Source: Dermacentor variabilis (taxonomy: Eukaryota > Arthropoda > Arachnida > Ixodida > Ixodidae). From it: a DNA stretch of 64,000 nt. Made by a program: the position numbers and the translations under genes. Of this stretch, positions 11,909-24,480 are shown piece by piece. The notes beneath the pieces were generated by a model. The model saw only the letters and a program-made list of their open reading frames with translations, did not search any database and was not told the DNA's origin. The DNA is taken from positions 53,308,115 through 53,372,114 of the forward strand of contig NC_134573.1 of assembly GCF_050947875.1 (NCBI RefSeq), written 5' to 3'. How positions within the stretch are numbered: position 1 is the first letter of the stretch; each line of letters begins with the position of its first letter.

Positions 11909-12148
11909 CCCGCCGTGGTTGCTCAGTGGCTACGGTGCTGATCTGCTGAGCACGAGGTCGCGGGATCGAATGCCGGACACGCCGGCCGTATTTCGATGGG
12001 GGCGAAACGCAAAAAAAACCCGTGTACTTAGATTTAGGTGCACGTTAAAGAACCCCAATGGTCAAAATTTCCGGAGTCCTGCAGTACGGCATGCCTCATA
12101 ATGAGAAACCTGTTTTAGCACGTTAAACCCCGTAATTCAATTTTTTTA
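11909..12148 (+). mobile_element. Ruka-type SINE, plus strand
   Basis: Begins cccgccgtggttgctcagtg and has all body blocks (tttcgatgggggcgaaacgc, gtgcacgttaaagaacccca, tgcctcataatgagaaacct). It ends in a short T-rich tail near 12148. It is more diverged than the copy at 1030. Target duplications are not clear; both flanks have an aaag...caaaa-like stretch. Confidence 0.9.
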
Positions 12149-14672
12149 AAGACAGAAAAGTGAGTCGGAACTCGAGCATTCTAACGGCTTCCTCTGCAGT
12201 GGAGAAAGAAAAGTGTCGATGAAAATAATATAATAAATATTGATGATGAGAAGGTAAGGAGTGATTACGTATGTTGCATTACACACGGGTCTTTCTAAAG
12301 CAGGTGGTTCAGTTCAGTGTCATGCGGGAACTCCAACAACGCTTTCGTGGTCTGCAGAGTGCAGAAAAGTACTCAAAGATATATACATTTTATCTCCTGT
12401 CCGGAATATGAAACCGAAATAAGATATTCAGCTGAGGCACTTAAGACTGCTTACGTGTGGGAGCGGAAAAGCATTAGAATTGTTTCGTGAAACGCTTTCC
12501 ATTGATGTTTTCGACATGCATTAAAGTTTTTTCCGATGAATCGGTGTGCATGTTTGCGGATAAGTGGGCCACAGGCTGGAAACGTTAAAACGGTTTGCTG
12601 CAGAACGACGAATTTTATTTTATGACTAATGGTAGGTTTGTCGTGAATATGTTGTCTTCTTTTGTGTTGCCTTATTACATCTTCTAAGGCGCGCTTCCAT
12701 GGGCGACCACGTTTCACAGCTGCCGCTCAGGTACAAGCTTCGGAGTGCATCGCAGTAGACACAGGATCGGTGAAATCCCAAGAGCGAGTAACAGCTAGCA
12801 GCCAGTGACAGAGTCAGTGAGATCATGCGTCCGATTACGCACGCGCTAGGCACAACTTTAGTCATAATCATGAAACCAACGCGGCGTCGGGGAAGCGTGC
12901 TCCTCTCGGAGGCCCAGTTGAATCGCCACCCAGACCGAAATTTACATAATTCTTTTTAGAATGCATTAGGTTATTTTGTATACAAATGCTTGTCTGGAGA
13001 ATTTGAAGTCAATCCAAGCATTTTCCGACATGCTTTTTGGTCTTCGCGCTGTCGGCCATTTTTGATGGCATTTTGCGTTCACGCCACCGACAACGCTTGA
13101 TTTTTGCGTATTAGGGCATACAATGATTTCGCATTACAAAATCTTTACGCAAATTATAGATGTCGAATACACCTTCGCGAAGAACGTTTGCCCGGATGTT
13201 AGCCTTGAAATTCGCCTAAATGCATATTCAACAAATTAGTTCCAATAAGCGTGTGTCATGAGCTGTAGCCTATTGATGTTATTGATGTTAATTTACATTT
13301 CTATCAAGGCGTGCTTTCACTAATCGTAGGACGTCACCAAACGTTATCCTGACGCTTTATAGTCGTTTCGCCTTGTGCACTGCGGAAATCATTCACTATA
13401 CATCTTCGACGCGCTGGAAACCAGCTGGAACACCACCTTTCACAAATATCTAACCACACAGGCCCAATACTGAAACTACTGTGCAGAGACGAGGGCCCGT
13501 ATTCACTGAAGGCCCTTACGGCAGAATTGTTAGTAAAAAATAAATTAAACCATTAGTGATGCTGGACATATCAGTAGCCAAGTCAGCCAACCAACAGAAA
13601 CGACCACTTTCAATCACAAGCTTTCTGATTTTTCTCGTAGAATTTGTTTTCTACACTCTCGCATGTGCATTCAGTGCAATTATACTTAATCTAGATCCTA
13701 GTCACCACATATGACTAAGCTATGACGAGAGAGCACTGGCGTAAAGCATGCGATGCGAACTGGCTTAGTTGTTTCATCCGTTCCTTCCGGCCACCTTCCG
13801 GCAGTTGCCGCCGTCCCCGAAATAAAATGGCGGCCACCTACAAGCAGTGCAAACTCCCTTCTGAAGGTAGCAGGTTCGGTGCTCCCAGCGACACATAGCT
13901 CTTGCAACGCTCTTGGCGTCATAGGCACAGCTCAAGGGGTAAAGTTATTTGCCACAGAAACAGGCATTCCTTCTAGAAAAAGAAAGGCAAACGTCGCAGT
14001 CGCTTACAAGAAAACGAGTGGCACCTAATACTGGGATATAAAACAGGCTAAACAAGTCCATCCTAAGGACTGTCTTGAAGATTGGAGAAGTTCCTTGTAG
14101 CTGGGCAATTTAGGTTGTCTTGTGTTAGACCACGTAGAGACAGGGCGTTGTATTGGCCATATCATAAGCATGAATCGTGGCTAACTTGTGGAACACATCT
14201 AACTTTTCTTTAGGTTGTCGCAACCAGAAATCAGTTCCCGAATTGGCCAGCCGTAGGTCTCTTTTTGTTTTGCTGCACTTTCGTCACTAACTCTGGGAGT
14301 GCAGCACTTTTGTGCTCGATTTTACAATGGAGCGCACGCCCTGTCAGATTGTCAGGCGTGACTTCGTGCAAGGCAAATTCAGTTTTCCGTTATCCTGCTC
14401 TTGCCACATTGGAAGTGCAGGCGTCGTGCATGCTGCCGGTAGCAGACGACATGGCGCAGTGCTAGTTGATTCTTGGTGCACGGAGAATATATCTCGCTTT
14501 AGTTACAACGGCTCCTCGAGCTGCGATAACAATGTGACGTACATGTTTGATGCCTAAACGGTACTCATGGCATGTTAGTAAGGACTACTAATTGTGTCAA
14601 AATCCTTTCAATCATACGCTTTAAATGCAAACCGTTTCATAGCGATCATTTGCTGCTTTGGCACTATCTAGC
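12149..14672. other. Intronic sequence, nothing recognised
   Basis: About 2.5 kb of the second receptor intron without recognisable exons or transposon domains. Open frames at 12451-12871 (-), 13753-14028 (+) and 14265-14557 (+) show no family motif and have no good splice context that I can defend. Confidence 0.4.
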
Positions 14673-15125
14673 GGCCTACGTCTTGGTGTTCTTGTGGTCG
14701 TTTCCTTAACTTGGTATTCACCAAAACCGGCATAGTATGACAACAGTGTGTGACCAAGATGAGTAATTGGCCATGACTTGAATATTATTATGTGTTTGTC
14801 ATGTTGGTCATCAATTCCGCCTACGTCTTGGAGCTCTCGTCTTCGTTTTGTTAGCTTGGTAGGTACCGTAATTGGCATAGAATGACAAGAGTGTATGACG
14901 AACATAAATGGTAATTCATGATATGAACGCCATAAAATGCGTGTCGTGTAGGTCATGGAACAACCGCCTACGTCTTGATATATACCTAAACTGGCATAGA
15001 AAGATCAGAGTGTACGACGAACACAAGTCATTATTCATGACTTGAATAGCGTGACATGTATGTCATGTAGGTCATGAAACCGCCGCTACACCTTGGTGCT
15101 CTCGCGGTCGTTTCATTACCTTGGT
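14673..15125. repeat. Tandem repeat, unit about 146 bp, 3.3 copies
   Basis: Four diverged units start at the marker cctacgtcttgg: about 14675, 14820, 14967 and (ctacaccttgg) 15086. The period is 145-147 bp; the third unit lacks roughly 28 bp. Shared blocks include ggcatagaatgacaagagtgt and a gaacataa...tcatga...tgaa stretch. It lies in the receptor intron and looks like an old local satellite amplification. Confidence 0.8.
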
Positions 15126-15871
15126 AAGCACTCCGAACACTACTTCGCATAAAATAGATTCCGGCAGGGGGTGGAATCTGGCGGCTTTTTTCTCTTCGAA
15201 CCCGTTTTCACATAAATAAAATAGCATTTTTGTACTCCATTTTTTTTTCTACGACGCAGTGTTTACACAACATCCATTACAGCGATAACGCAACGAGAAT
15301 ACCATAGCGTTTGCTACGTGTTCATTTATCGCCAATGTTTCAACGCCTGCCGAAGTCGACAAACCTCGCTCGTTGCTGCACTTACCTCCTCGATTTGCAA
15401 GAGCCGCAAACCGCTCAGGCGCCCCGCTGTACTTGCACGACGCGTACTTTCTCGCTGCACTCTCGAGAAGTGGTTCAGAAAATGCTGCTAAATCAAACAT
15501 ACCAAATGCAATTTTGTTCAGACATCAGAGCGGAAAAGTGCGCCTTCTGGTCAACGGTTGGCACATCAATCATAGTGGTAGCACTTGCCTAAGTCTAACC
15601 TCAATTATATTGGCAAATCATAATTGTTGTACCTAAACTACAATCTTTCGCGAGGGCCCTCAAGTGTCCATGAGTGACTTGTTGGCACTATGTCCCCTTG
15701 AGCATACCAGATACGGTCACTATGCCTGACAATGCCTGAACGATGGCCATTGTGCGACCGTTAGGTTGATAGCGTTTGTGTTTTCCTGTTCGTCCACTTA
15801 TGTGCGTGTCTGCATCGCAAGCCTTTCAGTACGATGATAACGACATTCGTTTCTTTTTTTTCTCCCGCCAG
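15126..15871. other. Intronic sequence up to the exon C acceptor
   Basis: Ends in a strong acceptor: tttcttttttttctcccgcc followed by AG at 15870-15871. No other feature recognised. The open frames at 15249-15636 are motif-free. Confidence 0.5.
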
Positions 15872-16175
15872 CACCACGGCACTGTCTGAGGCTGGCATGG
15901 TGACGCATTTGTACGACACAGCCATTCCCTCATTGGACCGGTGCAGCGTAGCCGACGAAGAGGACGTGCTCAAGCTGCAAGACTTGGCGTCTGTTTTCTA
16001 TCTGTACGCCGCCTTCAGCCTCACTAGCATCATCGTGTTCGCGGCAGAGCTGCTCGCCAACCGATGCGCTCCTATCGGAAAACGTGCGCGGTGGCACTGG
16101 CGACTGGAGCGTTCGGTTGGCCAGCGGAATATCTTCGTTCGCCCTGTGGGGAGATTCACTGCTAGGAATCAGTGA
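15872..16175 (+). CDS. Ionotropic receptor/iGluR-like gene, terminal exon C
   Basis: Last coding exon; the first base completes an Ile codon split by the phase-2 intron. It reads TTALSEAGMVTHLYDTAI (end of the S2 lobe), a short loop with a cysteine (SLDRCS), then LKLQDLASVFYLYAAFSLTS and IIVFAAELLANR. The last part is the C-terminal membrane helix of the family, with the 'L.DL..VFYLY' start and the acidic 'E' after the helix. A basic tail of about 35 residues and TGA at 16173-16175 follow. The receptor would sit in the plasma membrane as a ligand-gated cation channel or chemosensory receptor; the ligand cannot be inferred. No AATAAA is evident soon after the stop. Divergence fits the lineage-specific receptors of ticks rather than the conserved co-receptors. 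Confidence 0.78.
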
Positions 16176-19100
16176 AGCTGCGCTTGTAGGTTGCGCTGGA
16201 GTAATTCTCAGAGCGCTTGCATGGTGGCAAAAGCCGCAATGGTAGCCGAGAAATGCGAAACTCTAGATCAATGTTTAAATCTCATGGAAGCGAGGGAATT
16301 TCGCACGGGGGCATGATTACAATACCAAAAGAAATTTTGAAAGAGGAAATAATTTGAGAAAGAACACAACTTACTGCCTTTGAGCATAAAAATACGAGCG
16401 AATTTCTTTCATTTCGCTTATATTTAGTTGTTGTATAATCGCAGCTTCTTTCTTCTACATATAACTTGATATTTTGAACTCTCCTAATATCGTGTTTTTT
16501 TTCTCTTTGAATCTGCGGCCATGTTTGCAAGATAAAAGTTCAATCACGCGAGCCCAATTTGCCATTTAGCCTGAGCAGGCTAGCCGGGGCGTCATACCAT
16601 CACAAGTACCTTTATTTTTCCAATCTTTCCTGCTCTTTCTTTTTCGGCGCCGTTGTTGGCAAAGTGCCGCCAATAAGAGTTTGCAGGAAGAAAATTATTC
16701 TGGCCGCCATAACTTGGCTTGGTCTGCCTTACCAGTGCAGTCTGACAGGGCTCCCTACACATGCCAGGCAAATATCTTCTATATGACTTCCCATTAAATG
16801 GGTAACCACATGGCACGCATTCTTAAATACACCTACTTGAGCAACGGCAACATCGCCAGTATCATCACATTGCGAGAAATGTAGTTTGTAACGCTGGATG
16901 ACAACACGACAAAGCCCTAATTGGTAGTTTTTATGTCTCAAAGAGATGCAGAGGCTCTCAAATAAGCCTTACTTGAAAGGCCCATGTTTACTGTGACCAC
17001 CTAACGTTTCTTTGCGTGCACTTCACCTGCACGCCAAGTAAGCGGACCATCCTCGGTTTTTGTAGACGTATTCTTATTGTTATTATTATTATTCTCAACT
17101 TCCTTTTGTATTTCGCTCCCAGTTCAACGCAGCAGCCTCAACCGCAAATCGAGCCATTGACTTCCCGTGCTCAAACTTCAAAAGTATGTGTGAAGTAGGC
17201 GCACTCGAAAGAGCCCACCGAACGTCCAGGAGTCCTGGAAATCGACTACTACAGCGAAGCCAACCCTGCGGCGATGTGATCGGCGTAACTTTGTGGGAAA
17301 CACTTTTTTTTTAAATCCATTGCTAAGAAATGGTTCGTTTTTCGCAAATTGTACTTTGAGCACTTTGACCAACGGTCTCAGGTATACGCGGCGTCTAGTT
17401 GAACTCCGCTGTCTGCGATTTTTTTCTTCCTGGCACACTTTTTAGACCCGTTCAAAATGTTTTTAACATGCTTATGGCTGCGCAGCGGAAATGGATCCGC
17501 TATTTGCGCTCTAGAGGCATATACGCTATGGCTGCGTGTATGCGCGGTAACAGTTCGGTTTCATTCCGCTGGCTTCAGTGTTTCGTTGGTGCGCCTTCGT
17601 TCACCACTACGCAGCGAATCAGCACTACAGAGGCAAAAGATTCGTCCGTCAAGAAATATACGTTAAAGTGCTCGTCGATAATGTTAAAATTCATTAACTC
17701 GAATTTGGAGCAATGATGCACATTCACGCCCTGACGTATAAGATGACGCTGTCAGACAGCGCTCTGTCCTTTTGCTCGCTCCTTGTGTGTTGCGCTGTTT
17801 CTGTGTTTATTCTATAGCTTCTTCGAGAAACAGTAGACCGAATGCCTTTATGGAGTGACATCCAAGGATTAAGACCGGCCTTGGTCACCATTTTCTCTCA
17901 AGTTCGGGCATGGTAAAATGTTTTATTTTGCATTTCAGAATACAATCATTACGTTTCAGCTTAACTATTGATAATCAATCAGTCATTAAACAGAATTATT
18001 GAACAGTAAATATGAAGTTAGGTAATGACGCAATACAGCTAAGAAATAGCCTATAGTCCTTAGTGGTAACTATTTACTAACGATGTGTGTAAAACGACTC
18101 CACACACAGGACGGAGGGAGGCGGCAACAGAGGGCGTTTATGTTCTCGTCTCCCCACGTCCTATGCCTGTAGAGGTTTCATTCACAATGCTTGACCAACT
18201 GGCCTACAACATTAGCTTGCTATATTTACTAACATATTGAGGTAAGCGCTCGCGGTTTGACGCGCCAATAAAGAAATTAATATAAAAACTGTTTATCCTG
18301 ACATGTCTACATATACAACGATAAATCATGCAACGAGGTGAGGCAAAAGGAAACCGACCAAGCATGTTTTGTGACTAGCACTACATCCCGGTCGCTAAAG
18401 AAACGAGCCTGCAGTGGGTCGGTGAAGAAGCCTTCAATAACAGCTCAGCTGAAATATTTCACATATATGAATTCGTCAACGTCGTTTACCAACTACGTGC
18501 TTAGCTTGACAAAAAATGTGACAACTTATTAACAATTCCATCTTATGTTAACAATATGATCAATAAACATAGGGAAATTAAAAAGGTAAATATTTCAAGC
18601 AAAATTTCAAGTAAAACTAAACGATATGCATAACGTTGCATCTGGAGTATAATAGAGTACACTTAAAGAGACAGAGGTAGACAATGAAGCTTGTAGGACA
18701 CGAGCGCATGCACACAATAGAACACCAGGCAAAAAAACAAGCACACACACAAACGTTTCAACCTCGGTCTGAAAGTAATCTTAATTTCTTTTAAAGAAGG
18801 TATGCAGATCTGCTCAGTTGTGCAATTTCCACTATAGAACGAAAAATATTATTACGTATTTCTATTTGATGATCTAGAGATTAAGAGCCATAATGTCGTC
18901 TGTCTAAATGAAACAACTGATATCGTTCGTAAGGTATAGAGAACATCACGGCCGAGGTAGGTCTTTAAGAATGGAAAAAAGTCCTCTTTAATGCAATGAT
19001 AGATAAGGATCGCAAATTTCAACTTTTAGCGCTCAGTAAAACGCATTACTTGAAAAACAGAATGAGGTATTGGGCTACCTCGCCTTCTCGTTAAAAGTTT

Positions 19101-19290
19101 GAATGCTTTTCGTTGCGTGATTACATTTTTTTTGCATAGGTCTTATCACTTGTGCCCCAAACTAAACTGCGATATGTGATGTGCGAATGAACAAGACAAA
19201 AGTATGGCCGCATTCCCACAGAATATGGAAGAGGATGGTTAATGCGGCTGTTAATACATATGGATCAAGCCATTTTCATTTTAACATGAT
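16176..19290. other. 3' flank and intergenic DNA, nothing assigned
   Basis: About 3 kb presumably containing the receptor 3' UTR, then AT-rich intergenic DNA. No second gene, RNA or element with defined ends was recognised. Short open frames (16559-16816, 17016-17198, 17399-17716, 18338-18532) lack motifs. Confidence 0.4.
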
Positions 19291-19299
19291 TTATCTTTC

Positions 19300-20815
19300 A
19301 GTGCATACAGTTTCCTTTGTCCTGTTCCAAATTTCCTTCTCAATGATTTTATGATGCGACCATTTTTAGGGCTTCCTCAGTTTTTATCACGTTGTAATTT
19401 CGAATATGCCTTATTTTTTCCTTGCTATCGGTTTTGACAGTTCCGCGAACACCATCTTAGAGTTGGACACTTTCCTTCTTTGTCGTTTCTTTATTAGGTC
19501 CTATGTTACTTGGCAGCGCCTGCCTTCTGGTTGCCTTAGTGCCGTACCTCCCACTTGAGCTGCTGCCTCTGAAGCCAGCCTAGTTACACGTTAATTTATT
19601 ACTTCAATGTCAACTTCATCTTTCTGTTCAAAGGCTGTGTAGTTGTTTGCAAGTACGAGCCTGTATTTGTCTTCTTTTACTCTTACTGGATGTAGGCGGG
19701 CCTGTTTCTTTTTAACCAAATTTACTCTTTTTGTCTTCAAATTGAGATGAATCATAGCCTTCATTATTTATGATCACTGCACTTTACCCTGCCTAACACT
19801 TCTACATTCTGCACTAGGCTGGAATCTACAGAAAGTCTGAAATTGGTTTGATTATTTCTTTCACTATTAGGGCTTTTCCAGGTCCACGGTAAAAACACGC
19901 ACACGCAATCTGTTGCTACACTTCCTGAAGAAGGTATTCATTATTCGCAGCTTATTCTTTTCTGCGAATTCTTCCTACATCTCTCCTCTAGCGTTCTTCG
20001 AATCGACGCCGTAGTGGCCAGTTTCTCGTTCACCAGCCGGCTTTTTCCGCACTTTTGCATTAAAATCGCCCATTACTACAGTGTACTGTGTTTCCACTTT
20101 TATCATCGCTAATTTAGCATCTTCGTAAAAGTGATCGAATTTACCATCACCATGACTGGATGTTGGAGCGTAGGCTTGTACTACCTTTGATCTATGCCTA
20201 TCATTAGGCTTAAATACGACTCCTTCTACCCTCTTATTAATGCTGTAGAATTCATCAATCTTGCCCGTTATGTCGTTATGGATTAGGAATGGTACTCCGT
20301 AAAACTTCTTATCAGGGAGACAATATCAGAGGACATGTCCGTTAATCAGCGCTGTATAAGCCTCACCAGTTCTAATTTAGTTAAGGCGAGTGATATCCCC
20401 AACAATGCCTCATAGCTCCTCAAAGGGTCCCGCTAAGCTACCATCACTCGACAAAACTCGGGCGTTAAAAGTATCCAGGGTCAGTTTTCTTTGGCGGCCC
20501 GTCTGGGTTACAGATTCTTAGAACCCTCTGGTGCACAAAAGTTCTGACCTGGTCTTGGTCAGGTGCTCCACAGGTGCTGGGTCATTTCACGAGTCATTGC
20601 GGAGGTAGGGGCCAAACACTGCACCAGGCAGCCAATTCCTGTTGTGGGGGGGGAATGTCTTTTGTTGAAGCTTAGTTGTTAATCCTAGTTAGGTTGTATC
20701 TGGGTCAGTCAAGCCCCAGTGGCTCTCGGCCTCTTCTGCCGGTGTCATGCGCCACTCCAAGCCTGGGGAGGGAACGCACTGGAGGAGGAGAAATGCAAGC
20801 TACCATCCTCAGGTA
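19300..20815 (-). mobile_element. RTE-clade LINE copy C, 5' part only, heavily decayed
   Basis: Reading right to left, the sequence around 20640-20450 parallels the 5' part of RTE copy A ('gccaaacactgcaccagg', 'cagattcttagaaccctctg', 'gggcgttaaaagtatccagg'). The region 20360-20030 parallels its endonuclease, including the cccattactacagtgtactg segment for the TVVMGDFNAK block. The part at 19750-19850 corresponds to the SDH end of the endonuclease. The frame is broken throughout and no RT domain follows, so the copy is 3'-deleted. It differs enough from copies A and B to be another subfamily. Confidence 0.72.
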
Positions 20816-20824
20816 AGAAAACAG

Positions 20825-20826
<2 letters not shown>

Positions 20827-20895
<69 letters not shown>

Positions 20896-20897
20896 TA
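20827..20897. repeat. (TA)n microsatellite
   Basis: About 33 near-perfect TA units, between the RTE copy C remnant and the next LINE fragment. It yields spurious YIYI open frames. Confidence 0.97.
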
Positions 20898-20924
20898 GAT
20901 TGATTTGATACGAGGAGTCGAATT

Positions 20925-21755
20925 TCCGACAATGGCAATCCCGAGCATCCGCCATACCTCAGTCCTAGTGCGCGCCCACTCGGCCCCCATCAAACACTCC
21001 GACCGACATTTGACTACTGCGCCTTTCTATTTCTCCTTATCTATTATTTTCAATTTCTCCTTCGTGGCACTTATGTCTTTTTAAAAGTTCCAGGTTGTCT
21101 GCGCTCTTTTGAAACAAAAGCGTTTATGTTAGCTCGGAGAAAATTTTTAACAATTTTTCTCTTCTGCAATATGACGCTTGACTTTTCAATGGCGTTCAAT
21201 TTCACTTCTTGCTTAACCATCTCCCAGTGTTCCGCAACCTTTTTATAATACCTTTAATCAAATTTTACGATTGCGTCGATGACATAGCTTGTAGAAACGT
21301 GGTCTTTTAAAACATTATTGTTTAGTTTCTAATTTTCCCAACCAAATCTGCATTTTTTATTTTTCATTTTTTTACACGAAATGTTACGGGATAGTGATCG
21401 CTAAGGGTTGCTGGTTGAACCCGACACTCTCGGATCAACGGTACTAAATCTGTAGGTAAATAGGCGCGATGCAACCGCGCATGATTTTGACCTTGAAAAT
21501 GCGTAAAGTGAATATCAGTCCCAAGCCCACTACATTCACGAACGTTTTAAAACAATACTGACTGATGAGATATTTAAGAAAACAACACTGACATCCCTAT
21601 AAGTGTTCGAGCTGGTGTTGTTTGCCATGCTTACGCAAATGAAGTCACCAATCAGAGTTGCAAATCTATCCGGTGTACAGTAGTTACTGACAGTTTCAAA
21701 CATCCGTTTTCTCTGTTCTCCTTTGGAATATGCATAAAGGCGTGTTATGCGCCAA
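20925..21755 (-). mobile_element. L1/Tx1-like LINE fragment (endonuclease end to RT linker)
   Basis: On the minus strand from 21755 leftward: RLYAYSKGEQRKRMFETV, then LIGDFICVSMA (the GDFN-type box, Asn replaced by Ile). This is followed by a GLGTDIHFTHFQGQNHARL-like block near 21500-21440 and an SDHYPVTF-like end near 21380. From 21230 to 20990 comes a basic linker: WEMVKQEVKLNAIEKSSVI, then NINAFVSKERRQPGTFKKDI and a 'KEKLKIIDKEK' stretch. The order and motifs match the endonuclease-to-RT part of L1/Tx1-type elements. Several frameshifts are needed, so it is a dead fragment. Confidence 0.7.
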
Positions 21756-21770
21756 TATAATAATAATAAC

Positions 21771-21859
<89 letters not shown>

Positions 21860-21860
21860 C
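21755..21860. repeat. (AAT)n microsatellite
   Basis: About 34 ATA/AAT units with two AAC interruptions near each end. It marks the right edge of the LINE fragment and gives poly-I, poly-L and poly-N artefact frames. Confidence 0.97.
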
Positions 21861-23276
21861 AGTGAGGAATGCTATGCCTCTTTCGGGCAGGGTTTGTACA
21901 CTTCGCCCGTGGAAGCAATTGACGACCCTCTTACCGCCACCCTCGCAATGCAATTCACGGGAACACATGGGGAAATACGCAAGAACGAATAACTTCAATT
22001 GTAGACGAGAGGAATGTGCGCAAACACGACCGTTCCGACGTGATGAAAATATTTGCGTTAACTTTACAGGTAGTGTTGCCATGTGCTTTTTCCTTATTCT
22101 TTGCGTGAATAATGTAAAGCCTTCTCATCACCATTCTCTTGTCCTTTTGTACGGAAATTTTGAATCATGAGAGACAGGCCTTTTCGGCGAGGCGAGTTGC
22201 GGCGGATAAATTATTGAACATTCGTAGTGGATTTGACGAAAATTTACCAAAATTTCAAATGAATAGCTGTGACCTTGTGTATCGTATGAGTGTATGGCCA
22301 TGCTGTGGCTTCTGTGAAGGGTAGAAAACCTCCGTGAGGGCAGCAATTTGAATGGAGGATTTTAGGTGGTACTAAGCTTTGCGTCGAAAATTTATAGAGC
22401 GGGTTATATTAAATTGAAAGCCGGTGCACTATGACGTAGGGAAGCTTGGTGCACACCATTCAAGCGTGGGTTTACTCCTCCGATAATCAGGATGGGTAGA
22501 AACACAGTGCGTTTTAAAGAGGTAGCGCTGTCGGGGCTCATACGCAGTAACTGTTTTAGACGACAATGATCCGTCCGCTACGATCCGTCCGTTTTCAGCA
22601 CGATAAGTGCAGCCCACGTGCGCGGCTCCCCGTCATGCTCAGTGATGCTGCAGATGAGCTATTGTGCGACGATGAGGGTGAGCGTGAATTGTATTCCAGT
22701 GCACACGATAAGGTAATGCATCAGCTACAGCCGAAGTGGTCGAAAGTGCTTAGTAAGCGTGGGCTATTCCTTCCATGGTGGGAACGCGCCTTTGCCAATG
22801 GGGATGTCACAAGAGATGAAACAAGCAGCAGGCTGACATCGTTACCGTCAGGTTGGCTTCATTGTATGAGTAGAAGGATTGCTATCAGTTGCCAACGACA
22901 TTACGAAGCTCGGTCCATGGCGGTGTGGGTGGGCTAGGAAAAGAAAGGCCCTGCGATACCATATACAGGCTAGCTATCGCTCAGTATACGTAAGGGGCAA
23001 GCCCAGAGTCCACTGTAGTTCACGTAGAAGATAGAAGACTGAAGATAGTCGAAGATAATCATGATACGTAAGCCAAAAATGTCGCTGCTACCGTCAATAT
23101 ACGCCAGATGAAGAGTGATGGCACATATTTCTCATATGAAAGCAATTCTATAATTGCAGAGGAACATCCTCATCATTTGGACTCGGTACGTTAGACCTGA
23201 CGTAACCTTCTCATTTATATTGTTGTTCTTAATATTATATTATCGCTAATAGGAGTAGTATTACTCGTAGTATAGA
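21861..23276. other. Intergenic sequence, nothing recognised
   Basis: Open frames at 21861-22170 and 22566-22937 have no family motif. A small local duplication, gatccgtccg, occurs at 22568 and 22581. Confidence 0.4.
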
Positions 23277-23358
23277 ATGAGTACTAGCAATAGTAACAGT
23301 AGTAGTGACAGCACAGTAGTAGTAGTAGCAGTAGTAGTAATAGTAGTAGTAGTAGTAA

Positions 23359-23449
<91 letters not shown>

Positions 23450-23457
23450 GGTGGTGG
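23277..23457. repeat. (AGT)n trinucleotide repeat
   Basis: Roughly 55 AGT-type units with scattered AAT and GCA variants, including a block of five GCA units. Its sense frame encodes a poly-Val tract that should not be called a protein. Confidence 0.95.
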
Positions 23458-24480
23458 CATTAATTATTATCGTTCCATTCTATTCTAAATGGTCATGGAA
23501 ACAGTCAGTGGTTGTTGCCCAACGGAAACGCCAGGCGAGAGGTAGCATAGATGAAATAGAAAAAGCGAACGATGCGTACGCAACCGCAACCTCCGAAATA
23601 AAGACCCCACATCAGCTCCTAAATCATTAAATAGCAAAGGTAACTTCGCTTTTTGTTCGTTTAGAGGCTCCTTTGGCGGCGCAGCTTCAGTTACAGATGA
23701 CTCACTGAAACGCAATGCATTTCGGGGAGTGCAACACTTATGGGCTACAAATTTTATTGCTTACCCCCTTTCCAGTAGATGGAATGCGAAATCAGAGGAT
23801 GGAAGCGCAGGTTGCAAAAGTCACATAGATATAAAGCTGAACGAGGGTGCCAACTACCGCTTACCTCGGGTAAAATAGTACAAACATCTTTGTGCGTGGA
23901 TGAATGAACACAGTAGACATCCGAACACACAGTTTTTCTTGTGTTTGGTGAACGTCGGCGGCTAGGCGTTGCGCCTTTCGCAGGAGCACTTCATCAAGAT
24001 CAACCGCCAACGAGCCGGCGCTCTGATTGCCGGCGCACAGGGGTGGCATCGAAGGAGGAGGCAAGACAGCAAGGCTCGGTCCGTGCGCAAGAGATGACGC
24101 CAGCAACACGCAGCTATAGCAGCGTGCTCACCCCGGCTACGAAGCTGGTTACGGCGAGGGACGACGGCCCCGCGAAACAGAGGAATGCGTGTCAAATAGT
24201 TTAGCTGTAAAATGCAAACCATATGTCGGCTTTACCGGCTATAACGTTTTTGCTACCCTAGCTTGAATGAAACTGTTATAAGATTATAGTGGGTCTAAAG
24301 CTAGAATATGGGTCTTTTGCTGAGTAGCCTCATGCTAAATATCTTGCATTCAACCTTGAGGCGTGCAGAACCGTCCCGTACACTTCATCCTGTCTTACTG
24401 TCTCCTTTCAAATATCTCTAAAATGAAGAAACAATTAGACCTTACTGACCTTTCATTACGTCAACGTATATGAGCACGCT
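23458..24480. other. Intergenic sequence, nothing recognised
   Basis: GC-richer patch at 23940-24190 with overlapping open frames on both strands but no motif I recognise. The last 200 bp may be part of the Penelope-like element that follows. Confidence 0.4.

Noticed and set aside
21696..22170. Poly-Ile, poly-Leu and poly-Asn frames
   Set aside because: Translation of the AAT microsatellite; only the LINE endonuclease part on the minus strand is real.
23277..23630. 117-codon poly-Val frame
   Set aside because: Translation of the AGT microsatellite.
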